Below, in pieces: positions 21,797 to 33,683 of a stretch of DNA of 64,000 nucleotides. A model generated the notes under the pieces. It saw nothing but the letters and a program-made list of their open reading frames with translations. It made no database searches and was not told the DNA's origin. How positions within the stretch are numbered: the stretch's first letter is position 1; every line of letters begins with the position of its first letter. Position numbers and translations under genes: made by a program. Source of the stretch: Cyprinodon diabolis. Lineage: Eukaryota > Chordata > Actinopteri > Cyprinodontiformes > Cyprinodontidae. The stretch spans positions 5,932,456 to 5,996,455 of the forward strand of contig CM060062.1 in NCBI GenBank assembly GCA_030533445.1, written 5' to 3'.

Positions 21797-23410
21797 GAGT
21801 GTTGGTAGGGCTAACTGTGTGAAGTAGAAAGGTCAAGAAAAAGTAATGAAAAGAAAAGCAACATGAATTGCTTTAACGCTATTTTTCTTTAAGTTAAGTA
21901 TTACATGTAGTATAATATGTAGTAGAGGCAGCGTTTATTGACACGGATGCCTGTTTAGTCATGGTCAAGAGGTCTGACTGTTGTTTTGAGGTCTGACTGT
22001 TTTGAAATATTTTAATAGCAAGTTACATACACATTTAAAAAAAGTTAATACATTAAATCTGTCTAAATCTTTCCTGTTTTCTGTCAGCTTGGAAAAGCAA
22101 AAATACTTCTGCTAAATGTAAAGAAAAATCAGATGTTTTCATATTCCTAGGTTTACAGACATTCCCTCAGTATTGAGTAGAAATTCCTCCTAAACTATAA
22201 TTAAAACACTTTGGGTATCTTTTCACCGACTTCACCTCAATAGTTTGTTGGATTTTGATCCATAACTCCTAAAAGAACTACATATGGATCGTCATCATTT
22301 ATGGATCAAAATCCAATATAACAGAGTAAGGTTGGAGAGGTCCTTGCTCACACATCGTTTTAAGCAGCAGTATTTCAACAGGAGTATAGAGGTTTGTGAT
22401 AGCCACTACAAAAACACTGCATTTGTTGTCCTCAAGCTAGTTAATGCAGCCATTTCCTTATGTTTTACCTTCCTGATGCTTTATTATTCCCTTGTAACAT
22501 TCTGTTTAACTTGATGCCATGGATTTTTTAAATTAAGTTATCATGGTCTGCAGCAAAACACTTAAACTTTACAGTGCAGTACAGTACAGTGCCTTTATAT
22601 TCAGTACCTTTCGGCATTGCAAGGTGGCTTTTGACAAAAACTTGGATTTGGTTTAATTCCAAATTGACTTATATCCAGACATTTCAGTTCTTTTGCCAGC
22701 TGTGTTCTGGCTTTTTTAACCTGCCCTCACAATTTTAACCTGTTGCTTTTGTAAAGCAGGCTTTGCAATATTGGCAACAGGAGTTTCTAGAGAAACATGA
22801 TTTTAAGGTCTTTGAAATATTATCAGGGTCTGTGATGAGAGGTTATTCTATCCATATCAATAATGGCTGTAGACCTTTATTTTTAACCCACATTTTGCCT
22901 TTCATATAAAATGCAAAGACTTTAACTAGTATATTAATTACATGCTTACTGTCTTTTATACATAGCAGGCATCTCAGAACCTGCTACGTTTGCCAAAAGG
23001 TTTACAACACTTTTCACTACCAAAGTTTAAGGCCACATTAGAGGACAAACCATTACCATTATGCAGCCCCTGCAATGTAAAGTTTGACTGTTGTTCGACT
23101 GTAGTTTATGTTTTTCATTTCAATCAAAGCCAACTTACATACATGGGTAATGGAACTGTCTAATCAGGATGAGGCTGACTTCATTCTGATTTATGTTTGT
23201 AATAGACCTACAGCACGTCTCACTCTGAAGCTGCTTTATATATAATTTTTTTTTCTGATTTTCATAAAATTTCATTTTCATCTTTGAAATGTATGTGTGT
23301 GTGTTTTTTTTTTTTTTAGCATGTTTTGTTTTTTAAATAAATCTTGGTGGTATATAATATAGATTGATGGGATAAGTGTGAGGATAAATAAAGGTGTGTC
23401 TGCTTTTGCA
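21797..23410 (+). other. Probable 3' UTR of p38 copy 1 with poly(A) signals
   Basis: AT-rich sequence with no ORF that I can support. AATAAA occurs at 23336-23341 and at 23387-23392. The second is followed at once by a GT-rich stretch (GGTGTGTCTG), the usual downstream element of a cleavage site, so the transcript probably ends near 23,410. No transcript evidence is available. Confidence 0.5.
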
Positions 23411-23429
23411 AAACCTTTACCCCTGTTGT

Positions 23430-25130
23430 GATCCCTTATCGCTGATGTAACCGGAACTATGCCCCTCTGAAGACACATCCCTCCGGCGTAGGTGTTAAAA
23501 AGACTAGCTTCCCATATTGGCGTCCTGTTTTGCCAGTGGCTGTGCCGCTAAAAGGATAGGCAAAGTGCTTCCAGCTGACGGCTACGCTATGTAGGAACCA
23601 AGTCTCTATTGAGAAGTCTATGCTCGCTGGACCAAGTCCGACTGCCTTTTTCCTGCGATTCAGAAGGAGCTTCTAATCCAGCTCTACTAACCGCCAAACA
23701 ACAGGGCCCACAATCGCTGTTCGCCGAAGGAGCCATTAGAAGCCGCCAGACCATGACTACCTGAGACGGAGAGACGGAGCAGCACCGAGGAGCTGCTATA
23801 GGCTGGGGCTATGAGCTAACCACCGTAGCTAAAACTGGAGACGTCTCGTAACTCACGGCTACCGTGAGTTATAAAATTAACGCACTTGCAAATTGTCTCT
23901 TATTGTTACATCGGATTGTTTGAGTTGGATGAACGGACTGGACTGAAGAGTGGCCTGCTAAGACCGAACCGAGCTGAAGGCCTTCCCTCCACCAAACCAA
24001 AGCAGTAACTTCACCTTTCCCCCTCCTTTCCATCTGAGGCTTAATAAGTGCTCTGCTTGGATGAGATAGATAAAATACATAGATGTGTTGGTGTTTTTAT
24101 TTGAAATAAGCTTTCTGATTCAACTGCTGGAAGTTTTAAAGGTTCAACTGAATCCTAATGCTCAAAACATATACTAAACAAGTCATGTGTTGCTGAAGCT
24201 AACTGCTACATCGTGAGCTAACCCTCTTTTTGTTTCAGTTGGACACGATCAGAACCCCTGGGGCCAGCTAAGCTAACGGATCTTTCAGCCTCATCTTGAC
24301 TTAATGCATTCCTTAGTCATTATTCAGTTTTCACCATAAACTGAATGAAACTTCCCTGTTTTTACTGCAGTTAACATCTCTGCGTCAGTGTTTATTCACA
24401 TTTTGTCTGCTGCTATTATAAAGGACTCTTTCAAATGCATTAAGCCTTAAACTTCAAACATTCCTCAAACTTTGAACAGACTCTTAAACCCCTCTTCCCT
24501 TTTTATTTCTTTAATTTTGCTTATTTTCAGTACTGTTTAGTGTTTGTGTAGTTGTTAGAGGTAGAGGTGATTGTAGCTAATAAAGGTACCATTGTATTTT
24601 AACCCGTGGACTTTTGTGTTCATTTTACACAGTGAACGATCTATCACTCCGATTGGATTCACTCTTCTTTCAGTTGCATCCAAATGAGCAGAGACACATT
24701 TATTTGGTTGGTGGTTAATTACGTTGCTGATAGCCATAGCCTAAAATACTAAATTGGTGAAAGACAACTGGATTTTTGACGGAGTCCAACCTTTTTAGTA
24801 AGAGGCTAAAACCCTGGTCAGTAAGAAAATTACAGTTTTTATCATTCAACTGATAATAAATAACTAGTTTTATCCTTTATTTGATTTGCCTATATCTATA
24901 ACTTCTAGTTATTTAATATATTCATACCTTCTGATAAGCTTTCACAACACCCCTAATAAGTGTAATTAGGAAACTGCTTCTTGAACATATTTAACATGTT
25001 AAATTCCTTCTATATTTTTATCATATTCGTTTCGTTTTTGATTTGTGTATCCCTTATGCCATCCAGCAAAAGAATACATTCCAATCTTTCATGAGCTTGG
25101 CACCTTAAGGCTTGGTTTAACTGATTGTTG
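23430..25130. other. Intergenic stretch of unknown content
   Basis: No coding frame that I can support. Around 23,500-24,050 it is GC-richer with repeated GAGCTAAC-type words. Around 24,580 AATAAAGG is followed by sequence like the end of an LTR. It may be an old LTR or DIRS-type remnant, but no paired end was found. Confidence 0.25.
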
Positions 25131-25135
25131 CTCTC

Positions 25136-25788
25136 TGTCACGGGTTCGTTTAAAAAAATACAAAAATGATGGCCCAGCCGAAAAAATATCGTTTGTGCTT
25201 TTTCTTTTATTGCTCCCCAGTTGGAAATAGTTAAACAGTGACGATATTTACAGTGAAGGGAGAAAACAAAAACAAGTATTTACAGGACTATTTACAGGAC
25301 AACTTACTTGGACAGCCAACACTACCATCAGATGCAGCACTCCCCCTCAAATGAGCTCAGCTCCCCTTTAAATACCCCTTTAGCCCCTCCCCCGGGTAAA
25401 CCAAAATACAAATTAAGGGGTTTTAAGGATAAAAACAAAATAACCAAATATCCTAATCCTTTGTCACGTGACTGGCAAAGCGCGCCACTCTGCGCTATTT
25501 CCAGCGTGATGCGGCTGAAGCAGAGATGAGAGGTGAGTGTTTGTGGAAGCTCAGCGCCGAGTGTGCACCCTCAGACGCGCGTGCGATGACCGGTTCAGAC
25601 GGGGGGGAATGTTTGTTGGGACTGTGCAGGACACAGGTGCGGGCCTGCACGCAGCCGTTTGCCGGGCAGCGCACTCACGTGGGAGAGCTTTCTCCCCGTG
25701 CGCGCACTCCTGGCACCGCGCTCCCCTGGGCCAGAGGAAGCACGAATATGTAGAGTCTGGGATGGACGCTTAGTGGCGCTCCATCACA
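25136..25788 (-). repeat. 3' LTR of the Gmr1-like element (shortened)
   Basis: TGTCACGGGTTCG to CTCCATCACA in + orientation. Compared with the other LTR it lacks about 127 bp (30,539-30,665 there) and about 36 bp near 30,726, giving 653 instead of 823 bp. Confidence 0.88.
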
Positions 25789-26660
25789 TTATCCGCCTCC
25801 TCCCCGAGGCTGACAACGTGCGGCAACCTGTAAAGATAATCTGCCACAATATTAGTTTTCCCCGCCCGATGGCAGATTTGGCATCGGAAGGGTTGGAGAG
25901 CGAGATACTAGTGGGTGAGTCGACTGTTGTGATCCTTCATAGAGTTCATCCATATCAGGGCACGATGGTCGGTCTCCAGGTCGAACTCTCTCCCCAAAAG
26001 GTAATATCTCAGGCTCTCCAAAGCCCACTTGATGGCCAGGCCCTCCTTCTCTACAGTGGAGTACCTAGTCTCTCAGGGAGGCAGCTTGCGGCTTAGGTAC
26101 AGCACAGGGCGGTCTTCTCCCGGGTCTCCCTGTGCCAGGACAGCCCCGAGACCCACTCCGGAGGCGTCGGTCTGGACCAAGAACCGCTGATTGAAGTCCG
26201 GACTCTGCAGCACCGGTGACAAGCAGAGACAGGTCTTGAGGGTCCGGAAGGCGGTCTCACAGTCCTCACTCCAGACGACAGGGTTCCGCTGAGCCTTCTC
26301 CGTCAGTGCGGTGAGGGGAGCGGCGATGGTGGCACACTGTGGCACGAACCTCCGATACCAGCCGGCCAAGCCCAAGAAGGACCTCAACTCCTTCTTCGTG
26401 CGAGGCCGTGGGCAGCTGCGGATCGCCTCCACCTTGTCGACCTGCGGACGGACCTCACCTCGACCCAGCCGATAGCCAAGGTATTGCGCCTCCTCCTTGG
26501 CCCACTGACACTTGGCAGGATTCAGCATCAGTCCTGCCTGCTCGATCTTGCCAAGGACCCTCTCCAGGTGCTGCAAGTGCCGCTGAAGATTACTACATCA
26601 TCCAGGTAAGCATCACTGCACTCACCGCAACCCTGTAAAACACGGTCCATTAGTCCATTA
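25789..26660 (-). pseudogene. Gmr1-like RT C-terminal half and RNase H
   Basis: After the frame break the sequence gives AYLDDVVIFS (RT active site), then the thumb (SFLGLAGWYRRF) and connection, then RNase H with VQTDASGVGLGAVL and a later TDHRAL-type segment. It is interrupted near 26,073. Coding sequence runs up to the 3' LTR at 25,788. Confidence 0.8.
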
Positions 26661-28165
26661 GCCTCTGAAAGGTTGCGGGGGCCCCATGGAGACCAAACGG
26701 CATCACTGTAAACTGGAACAATCCCGCAGGGGTCTGGAACGCCATGTAGGGACGACTGGACGGCTCCAGAGGCACCTGCCAGTAGCCCTTGCAGAGATCG
26801 AGGGTGGTGATGAACCGGGCCCGGACGATCTTCTCCAGTAGGCCGTCAATCCGGGGCATCAGGTAGGCGTCGAACTCCGACAGGACGTTGAGCTTCCGGA
26901 AGTCGATGCAGATGCACCACTCGGACGTTGAAGGCTCGATCACCCCGAGGCGCTGCATCTCCTCCACCTCCTTCAGTAGCTGCGCCACCAGATGCTGAGG
27001 GACCCGGTAGGACTGCTGGCAAATGGGCCCCTTGTCCTTCAGGCGGATGACGTGCTCGATCAAGACAGTCCTCCCCAGGTTGGCAGCAAACAGCTTGGAG
27101 ACCCTCCGGTAGACCTCGTTGAGCTGGCTGGACTGGGTGATAGAGAGATGGTCGAGAGTGGGTGGAGGCGGCTGGTGGTCAACAAGAGGCAGCTCCTCAT
27201 CACCCTCGCTGTCGACCTCAGCCACGAGAAGAGACAACACAGGAGCAGAGACTGGGACGGCCTCTCTCCACTCTTTCAATAGGTTGACGTGGTAAGTCTG
27301 TTTGGCTTTCTTCTTGTCAGGGTGGTGTATTTCGTAAGTAACAGGGCCCATCTTCCTCAGGACAGTGTATGGACCCTGCCACTTGGCCAACTGCTTGCTG
27401 GTGGAGGATGGCAGCAAGAGCAGGACCCTCTGGCCAGGCTGGAGCTCTCGATGTCTGGCCTGTCTGTCGTACCAGGCCTTCTGTGTCTGCTGGGCCTCTC
27501 GCAGGTTGACCTCAGCCTCCTCCCGATACTTGGCCAGGCGCTTTCTCATCTCCAGCACGAACTGTACCACACTCCGATCACTAGTAGCAGTGGTGGGAGC
27601 CTCCCAGACCTTCAGCAGCAAGTCCAATGGGCCCTGGACATCCCAGCCATACAGCAGCTCGAACGGGGAGAATCCAGTGGATGCCTGCGGCACCTCTCGG
27701 TAGGCGAACAGCACAAAGGGCAGCCACTGGTCCCAGTCACGTCCAGTGTCGTCCACGAACTTCTGCAGCATCTTCTTCAGGGTCTGGTTAAACCGCTCGA
27801 CCAAACCGTCCGTCTGCGGGGGATACGGAGTGGTCTTGATCGCCGAGATCCCCAGCTGGCGGTGGAAGAGCTGCATGAGTCGGGAAGTGAAGTTGGTCCC
27901 CTGGTCCGTCACGATGTCATCCTGCACACCGACCCTGGAAAAAAGTTGCACAAGACAAAGCAGCACAGCAGGGGCAGTGACGGTGCGCAAGGGGAATGCC
28001 TCGGGGTACCGTGTTGCGTAGTCTGAGATCACCAGGATGTACTGGTAGCCCCCACTACTTCGCACGAGCGGGCCCACAATGTCCATGGCTATGCGCCGGA
28101 ATGGGGTGGAGATGACAGGTAGAGGTTGGAGGCAAGCACGGTCAGATTGGCGGACAAAGCAGGTT
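26650..28165 (-). pseudogene. Gmr1-like integrase core followed by RT N-terminal half
   Basis: Integrase catalytic core with MDIVGP (first Asp), VTDQGTNF (second Asp) and GLVERFNQ (Glu), then a C-terminal domain with KWQGPY. A spacer follows, then RT motifs IDFRKLN, LDLCKGYWQVPL and MPFGLHGAPATFQ. Most Ty3 elements have RT first; this order is the Gmr1-like signature. The frame stops at 26,650 just before the YLDD box because of an 8-bp tandem duplication. Confidence 0.87.
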
Positions 28166-30205
28166 TTTTTTACAGGTGGAACAGGTTTTGCAGTAAGTTT
28201 GAACATCAGAGTACATGGAGGGCCAATAGAAACGGGAAGCGATGCGCATGTATGTTTTGTTGTGACCCAGATGACCAGCCCAAGGCAAGGTGTGAGCCAA
28301 GTGCATGATCCTTTTTGGCCAAGACGAGGGAACAACGAGGCGATTGACACCGTCCGACACCAAATACAGAACATCTTTGTCATCGATAACATAACTCTCT
28401 CTGTTCCCCTTGGCACTGTCCAGCCCCCCAACATCTTTGGCAAACACTGGTTTCAGAGTCTCATCCTGTCTCTGCACAGCCCCAATGTCCCCAGGTACCT
28501 CGCACAAGTCTTTGTCCAGCCCCTGACAGACTGGCTCCCTTGACTTCAGGCCCCTCTTGAACCTCCGCTGGCTACGTGGTTTCCTTGGACCCTTTTTGCC
28601 CCCCTCAAACAGGTCACTGTCCAACTTGGAAAAAGGTTCAGGCTCCGGCTCCGTCTGCTGCTTTGTACTGGGTGCCACCCTTGCCCGGAACTGAGCCCGG
28701 GTTAACACAGGACCAGCCAAACCCTTGTCACAGTCACTCTCCTCGGCCCCCTCCTCCCGCAATAAATCCAGGAGTACAGGTAAGTCCCAGCCTAAGATAG
28801 CGGCTACCGGTAACTTCTCTACCACCCCCACAGTAAGTAAGTATGGTTGGTCATCCACCATCACTGTCATGTCTGCCGTGGGGTAAGAATGTCTGTCCCT
28901 GTGTATACAACAAATGTCCTCCTGCTTACTGTAATCCAACAAGCCCGTTGGCACAAAGTCCCTCCGTACAAGAGTCATGAAGCTCCCCGAGTCCACCAGA
29001 GCAGTCACAGGTTCCCCATTAATGCACACCTCCTTGAACCACTGTTTTCTCTCTACCCCTTTCATGTCCTCAGCCCATGGGGTGTAACAAGCCCCGGTAA
29101 GCTTAGCCTTTCTGACTGGGCACAGGGCAGCTTTGTGTCCTGACTGCTGGCAATAAAAACAGATGAGCTCCTTACCAGGACCACGTTGGCTGGGTGCAGG
29201 CCCGGGATCTCTAGGTGGGTGGAAGCTGGCTCTGGGTTGCGACGACGGCTGACGAACATCCTGGTAAGCAACTGGGCCTCCCCTCCGTGCGTTGCGATAA
29301 TGCAGCGCGAGCTTGGCTGCGGCTAGCCCCTCTGTCGGCTCATGCTCCTTCGCCCAGGTGCGAACGTCTGCCTGGAGGACGCGAAGAAGCTGCTGCAGGA
29401 TAATCTGCTCCCCGATCTGCTCCTTGGAGTGCTGCTCCGGCCGGATCCAGCGCCGGTACCGCCCCTTCAGATGGTGGTAGGTCTCGGTCGAGCTCTCTCC
29501 AGGTGGCACCGACATGGACCTGAACTGCTGCCTGTAGGTCTCCGGTGAAACATCAAACTTGATCAGCAGTGCAGCTTTCAAGTCTGGGTAGGAGTGCGCC
29601 AACTCCTCATCCATGGCTGTGTAAGCTTCCAATGCCTTCCCGGTGAGTAAGGGCACCAGCCGACATGCCCACTCACCTTCCGGCCAATCCCAAGTTCTTG
29701 CGATGCGCTCAAAGCGTAGCAGGTAGTTTTCAATGTCCTCCCCTGAGACATATTGAGGGATCTTGGGGTCGCCGTAGAGCCGGCCCTCATGTCTGGAGGG
29801 TTCAGCTCACTCCATGCTGATCCTTGGGGGCTCCTCGGAGTAACTGCGGCGCTGCCGAGGAGCTGGAGTGGGGAGGTCCACCCGGAGACTCGGTGTTGAC
29901 TCCTCGGGTGGTGATGCAGGTCTGGACACAGGGACAGACCACTGTGGGGCTGGGAAGGTGGCCCGAAGCCCTCTCAGCTCCGCCAAAAACCCCTCGTCCC
30001 TCCGCTCCTGTCCTTTCAAAAATGTCCTCATGACCTCCACCAGCTCCTCACTTGTACTTGGTGCAGGCTGCCTGATTGAGGCAGCGGTGCCACCTTCCTC
30101 ATCTTCAGTTACCCAGCCTCCATCGTCCACAGGTAAGTCCTGCTTCACTTTTTGTGAGCGCAGCCTTGTACGCTTCACTGTAGGGTGCTTCCGTCGACCG
30201 GCCAT
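28142..30205 (-). pseudogene. Gmr1-like gag and protease, one in-frame stop
   Basis: One reading frame from ATG at 30,205 to 28,142, broken only by a TGA at 29,804-29,806. The N-terminal part is basic and Pro-rich. After the stop come a SCAN-like capsid region (RPEQHSKEQIGEQIILQQLL) and a CCHC knuckle (CFYCQQSGHKAALC). The retroviral-type protease has ALVDSGS, and the integrase zinc-finger has H..H and C-x2-C (CKTCSTCKK). The frame ends at a run of eight A bases (28,163-28,170 on the + strand as T), after which pol continues in another frame. SCAN domains of vertebrate transcription factors are thought to derive from this type of Gag. Confidence 0.85.
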
Positions 30206-30221
30206 CCCACTCCTGACACCA
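30204..30221 (-). promoter_or_regulatory. tRNA-Leu primer-binding site
   Basis: Two bases inside the 5' LTR the minus strand reads TGGTGTCAGGAGTGGGAT, the complement of a vertebrate tRNA-Leu 3' end including CCA. It overlaps the first likely gag ATG (30,205). Confidence 0.75.
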
Positions 30222-30223
30222 AA

Positions 30224-31046
30224 TGTCACTGGTTCGTTTCAAAAAATACAAAAATGATGGCCCAGACGAAAAAATATAATTTGTGCTTTTTCTTTTATTG
30301 CTCCCCAGGTGGAAATAGTTAAACAGTGATGATATTTACAGTGAAGCGAGAAAACAAACACAAGTATTTACAGGACTATTTACAGGACAACTTACTTGGA
30401 CAGCCAGCACTACCATCAGATGCAGCACTCCCCCTCAAATGAGCTCAGCTCCCCTTTAAATACCCCTTTAGCCCCTACCCCGGGTAAACCAAGATACAAA
30501 TTAAGGGGTTTTAAGGATAAAAACAAAATAACCAAATAACAAAACTCAAAACCCAGTTTCCTGCATAGAAACTCAAAAAATGAACCAAAATGACTCCATA
30601 CAGTGTTCAAAACGTCAGGAACATAAACAATATAAAAATACAAAACAAAACACCCAAAAAGGTTAAGTCCTTTGTCACGTGACTGGCAAAGTGCGCCACT
30701 CTGCGCTATTTCCAGCGTGATGCGGATGTGCTCCGGTTTGGCCCCTGGACCAGGAACAGCGGGACTGAAGCAGAGATGAGAGGTAAGTGTTTGTGGAAGA
30801 TTGGCGCCGAGTGTGCACCCTCAGACGCGCGTGCGATGACCGGTTCAGATGGGAGGGAATGTTCGTTGGGACTGTGCAGGACCGCAGGACACAGGTGCGG
30901 GCCTGCACGCAGCCGTTTGCCGGGCAGCGCACTCACGGGGGAGAGCTTTCTCCCCGTGCGCGCGCTCCTGGCACCGCACTCCCCTGGGCCAGAGGAAGCA
31001 CGGATACGTAGAGACTGGGATGGACGCTTAGTGGCGCTCCATCACA
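30224..31046 (-). repeat. 5' LTR of the Gmr1-like element
   Basis: TGTCACTGGTTCG to CTCCATCACA in + orientation, 823 bp, TG...CA type ends. Confidence 0.88.
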
Positions 31047-31400
31047 CTGCTTTGCTCCGCCCTGCACTCATTGTCGCTCATCAGCCAATTAACTCTGTAT
31101 TCTGCTGCTCCTCTTCTCTCCTGGATTTCTTCTGCCGGCTCAGTAACAAACAATGGTGTTATGCTCCTCTGGACTTCACTCCTTCTTCTGGGCTAGGACT
31201 GAACTTGCCAGGTTGGTGGCTTTCATGCTCATTGTTGTTCTTCATTTGAGTTTTGAAGTCACTGAACTGTGCCTCTACTTGTGAGTATTCATTGAGTCTG
31301 CCACAGCTGATAAGAAGTTACACGTCATTATTAATAAACGCTTTGAATTTTCCCACTGCCTGTCTCACCTGAATTCTGGGTCCTACTTTCTGAGTGCACA
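31047..31400 (+). other. Possible LTR-like remnant next to the Gmr1 element
   Basis: AATAAACGCTTTG at about 31,330 followed by CTGCCTGTCTCACCTG resembles the R-U5 end of a fish LTR on the + strand. No partner LTR was found; weak. Confidence 0.25.
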
Positions 31401-31909
31401 AACAGATGAATAAAAAGTATAAGAATAAATAAAAAGTTACTAATCTAGAAAAAAAATGCCAAAGTATCCTTCTCAGATAAAAACGTATTAAGTCTAGATT
31501 ATAAAGATTCTTGGTTAGTTATTGCGATGTCTGAGTCTGGTTGCATGGATTGAAGAGTGCAGGTCATGCAAATGTCTAGTTTTTTCTTTGACTTCTTGGG
31601 ACATTGAAGTAGAAATAGTATAAAAATATGTAATGTTGTTTTGGACATTTATATCAAGAGCTATAAAAAATAAATTAAGTTTTAGATCAGCCCTAATTGG
31701 ACACCAGTCAATAGGCATTTGGTAGGGTAAAAAGGTGGTGAAGTATCTGTTAAAGGGTGTGCAGCTGTATTTTGAAAAAATACATCTTTAAGAGACCAAT
31801 GTGCAAAGCACTGCAATAAATAATAAAGCTTGATTTGACTATACTGCATCACGTATTGAATTCAAAATCCTTAAAAATCCCAAGATGTCTTACAATGTTG
31901 CTGAATTTG

Positions 31910-32260
31910 TAACTTAATTCAGTTCAGTTAATTTATATAGTACCAGTTTAAAGAGGTCAACTCAAGGTATTTTACAGAGATGATTTAGACACTGATGTAG
32001 CATTCTCACAAAAAAACAACTTTAAATAACAATGCATTGTTTCTTCCAACTTCCCTCTCAACAGCTCAACGCCAAGCCATGGATACCACAGTGAGACAGA
32101 GGTTTAGGATGATCAGAAAAAAATGAAGGCCACGTTAAAGCTAAAGTCAGACAGTAATCAAAAATATTGTCACAAATCAGTTCAAGTGGCTGCGGTTTTG
32201 AAAAAGAGGAGAAAACACCCCTAAAATTTGTAAAGGAAAGGCATATCAGTGATAGACATA
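31910..32260 (-). repeat. Old L2 LINE 3' relic
   Basis: Diverged version of the L2 tail (TTCAGTTAATTTATATAGTACC, then CAACTCAAGGTATTTTACAG) on the minus strand, without coding sequence. Confidence 0.55.
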
Positions 32261-32299
32261 ACTAGCTAACTAGAACCAAGCAGTCAGAGTAAGTTTTGA

Positions 32300-33683
32300 G
32301 AAGGGGGCATAACATGTTTAAAGGAACCAGGAGGAGAGAGGAGAGAATGGAATATTACATGGAGCTGATGATCTCCAGGTGTGTAGAGGAATCAGCTCAG
32401 GAGGCCCACAGCGCTCTCTGCTGGAGATCAGGTGGCAGATCTCTGGATCCTGACAGTACCCCCTTCTCAACGACCGCCTCTTGGCGGTCCAGAAGACGTG
32501 GAAGGGAGAGACCTCTCGAAATCCTCGATGACGGTAGTGTCAAGGATATCGGAGCCGGGAACCCAGGTGCGGTCCTCCAGACCGTAGCCCTCCCAATCGA
32601 CGAGGTACTGCCAACCGCGACCTCGCCGACAGGAGTCCACGATCCGGCGGACTGTGTAGGCCGGATGGCCGTCGATGTCCAGGGCGGGTGGAGGGGAGTC
32701 GGAAGGTGGGCAAAGTGGGCTGGTGATGACAGGTTTAATTTGAGACACATGGAAGGTGGGATGTATTCGTAGCGTGGGAGGTAACTGAAGACGAACAGCG
32801 GAGGGGTTGATGATCCGGGTTATCTTGAATGGTCCGATGAAACGTGGAGAAAGTTTACGGGACATGGATTTTAACGGTATGTCTCTAGTGGAGAGCCATA
32901 CCTCTTGCCCTGGAGCTTACTCGGGGGCTGGGTGTCTACGGTTGTCTGCATACCTTTTATTATTGGCGGAGGTGTGATTGAGGGCGGTGATGGTTTCCTT
33001 CCAGGTGCGATGACAGTGACGGATGTGTTGGTGGATGGACCTGACTGCAATCTCTCTCTCGTCTGCGGGGAAGAGTGGAGGCTGGTAACCCAAGGAGACC
33101 TGAAATGGAGACAGACCAGTGGAAGCGGATTTGTGAGAATTAAGGGCGTACTCAGTCCAGGGAAGATACTGACTCCAGTCAGTGGGATTGTTGGAGGAGA
33201 GGCAGCGGAAAGTGGACTCGAGTTGTTGGTTCAACCTCTCCGTCTGCCCATTAGTCTGCGGGTGGTAACCAGAAGTGAGAGATACTTTATAGTCAAGTGC
33301 AGAACAGAAGGCTTTCCAAATTTGAGAGATGAATTATGGGCCACGATCTGAGAGGATTTCCTGGGGTATAACATGGAGACGGAAGACGTGTTTAACCAAG
33401 AGTTGGGCTGTCTGGAATGCTGTGGGTAACTTTCTGAGGGGAATCAAATGGCAGGTTTTGGAAAAACGGTCAACGATGGTGAAAATGGTGGACATACCTT
33501 TAGAAACTGGGAGACCGGTAATGAAATCCACAGCAATGTGGGACCATGGACCGGTCGGAACTGGTAGAGGGTGTAACAGACCAGAGGGTGGTTGATGGGA
33601 GGTCTTTTTTCTTGCAAAGACGGGGCAGGCGAGCACGTACTCCTTCACATCTTTATGAAGGGACGGCCACCAAAACCGACGTG
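32300..33683 (-). mobile_element. 3' fragment of a second chromodomain Ty3 element
   Basis: Minus-strand integrase and chromodomain followed by GGGGGTAC and an LTR start (TGTCAGGATCC) at 32,455. It is related to, but clearly different from, the complete element at 54,517-60,309. Its 5' part is missing: the sequence stops inside the integrase exactly where the 33-bp minisatellite begins (33,683). Confidence 0.82.
32467..33683 (-). pseudogene. Chromovirus integrase and chromodomain, fragment
   Basis: Pieces 33,334-33,683 (RRFWWP, integrase core [10 protein letters not shown] with the first Asp, LSDRGP with the second Asp), 32,917-33,234 (after the Glu region: [21 protein letters not shown]) and 32,467-32,865 (a C-terminal domain and then a chromodomain with TVRRIVDS and [11 protein letters not shown]). 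Chromodomains direct integration to marked chromatin in this group. Small frameshifts separate the pieces. Confidence 0.85.

Larger units (their letters stand above)
25136..31046 (-). mobile_element. Gmr1-like Ty3 LTR retrotransposon, complete but inactive
   Basis: Minus-strand element with LTRs at 30,224-31,046 (5') and 25,136-25,788 (3'). A primer site matching tRNA-Leu and a purine-rich tract precede and follow the coding region. The order read 5'-3' is gag (SCAN-like), CCHC, protease, integrase, reverse transcriptase, RNase H. Integrase before RT marks the Gmr1-like group. At least three lesions break the frame. A clean 5-bp target duplication is not visible. Confidence 0.88.

Noticed and set aside
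27289..28026. 245-codon plus-strand frame and other plus-strand frames across the Gmr1-like element
   Set aside because: They are antisense shadows of the minus-strand integrase/RT, which has clear catalytic motifs.
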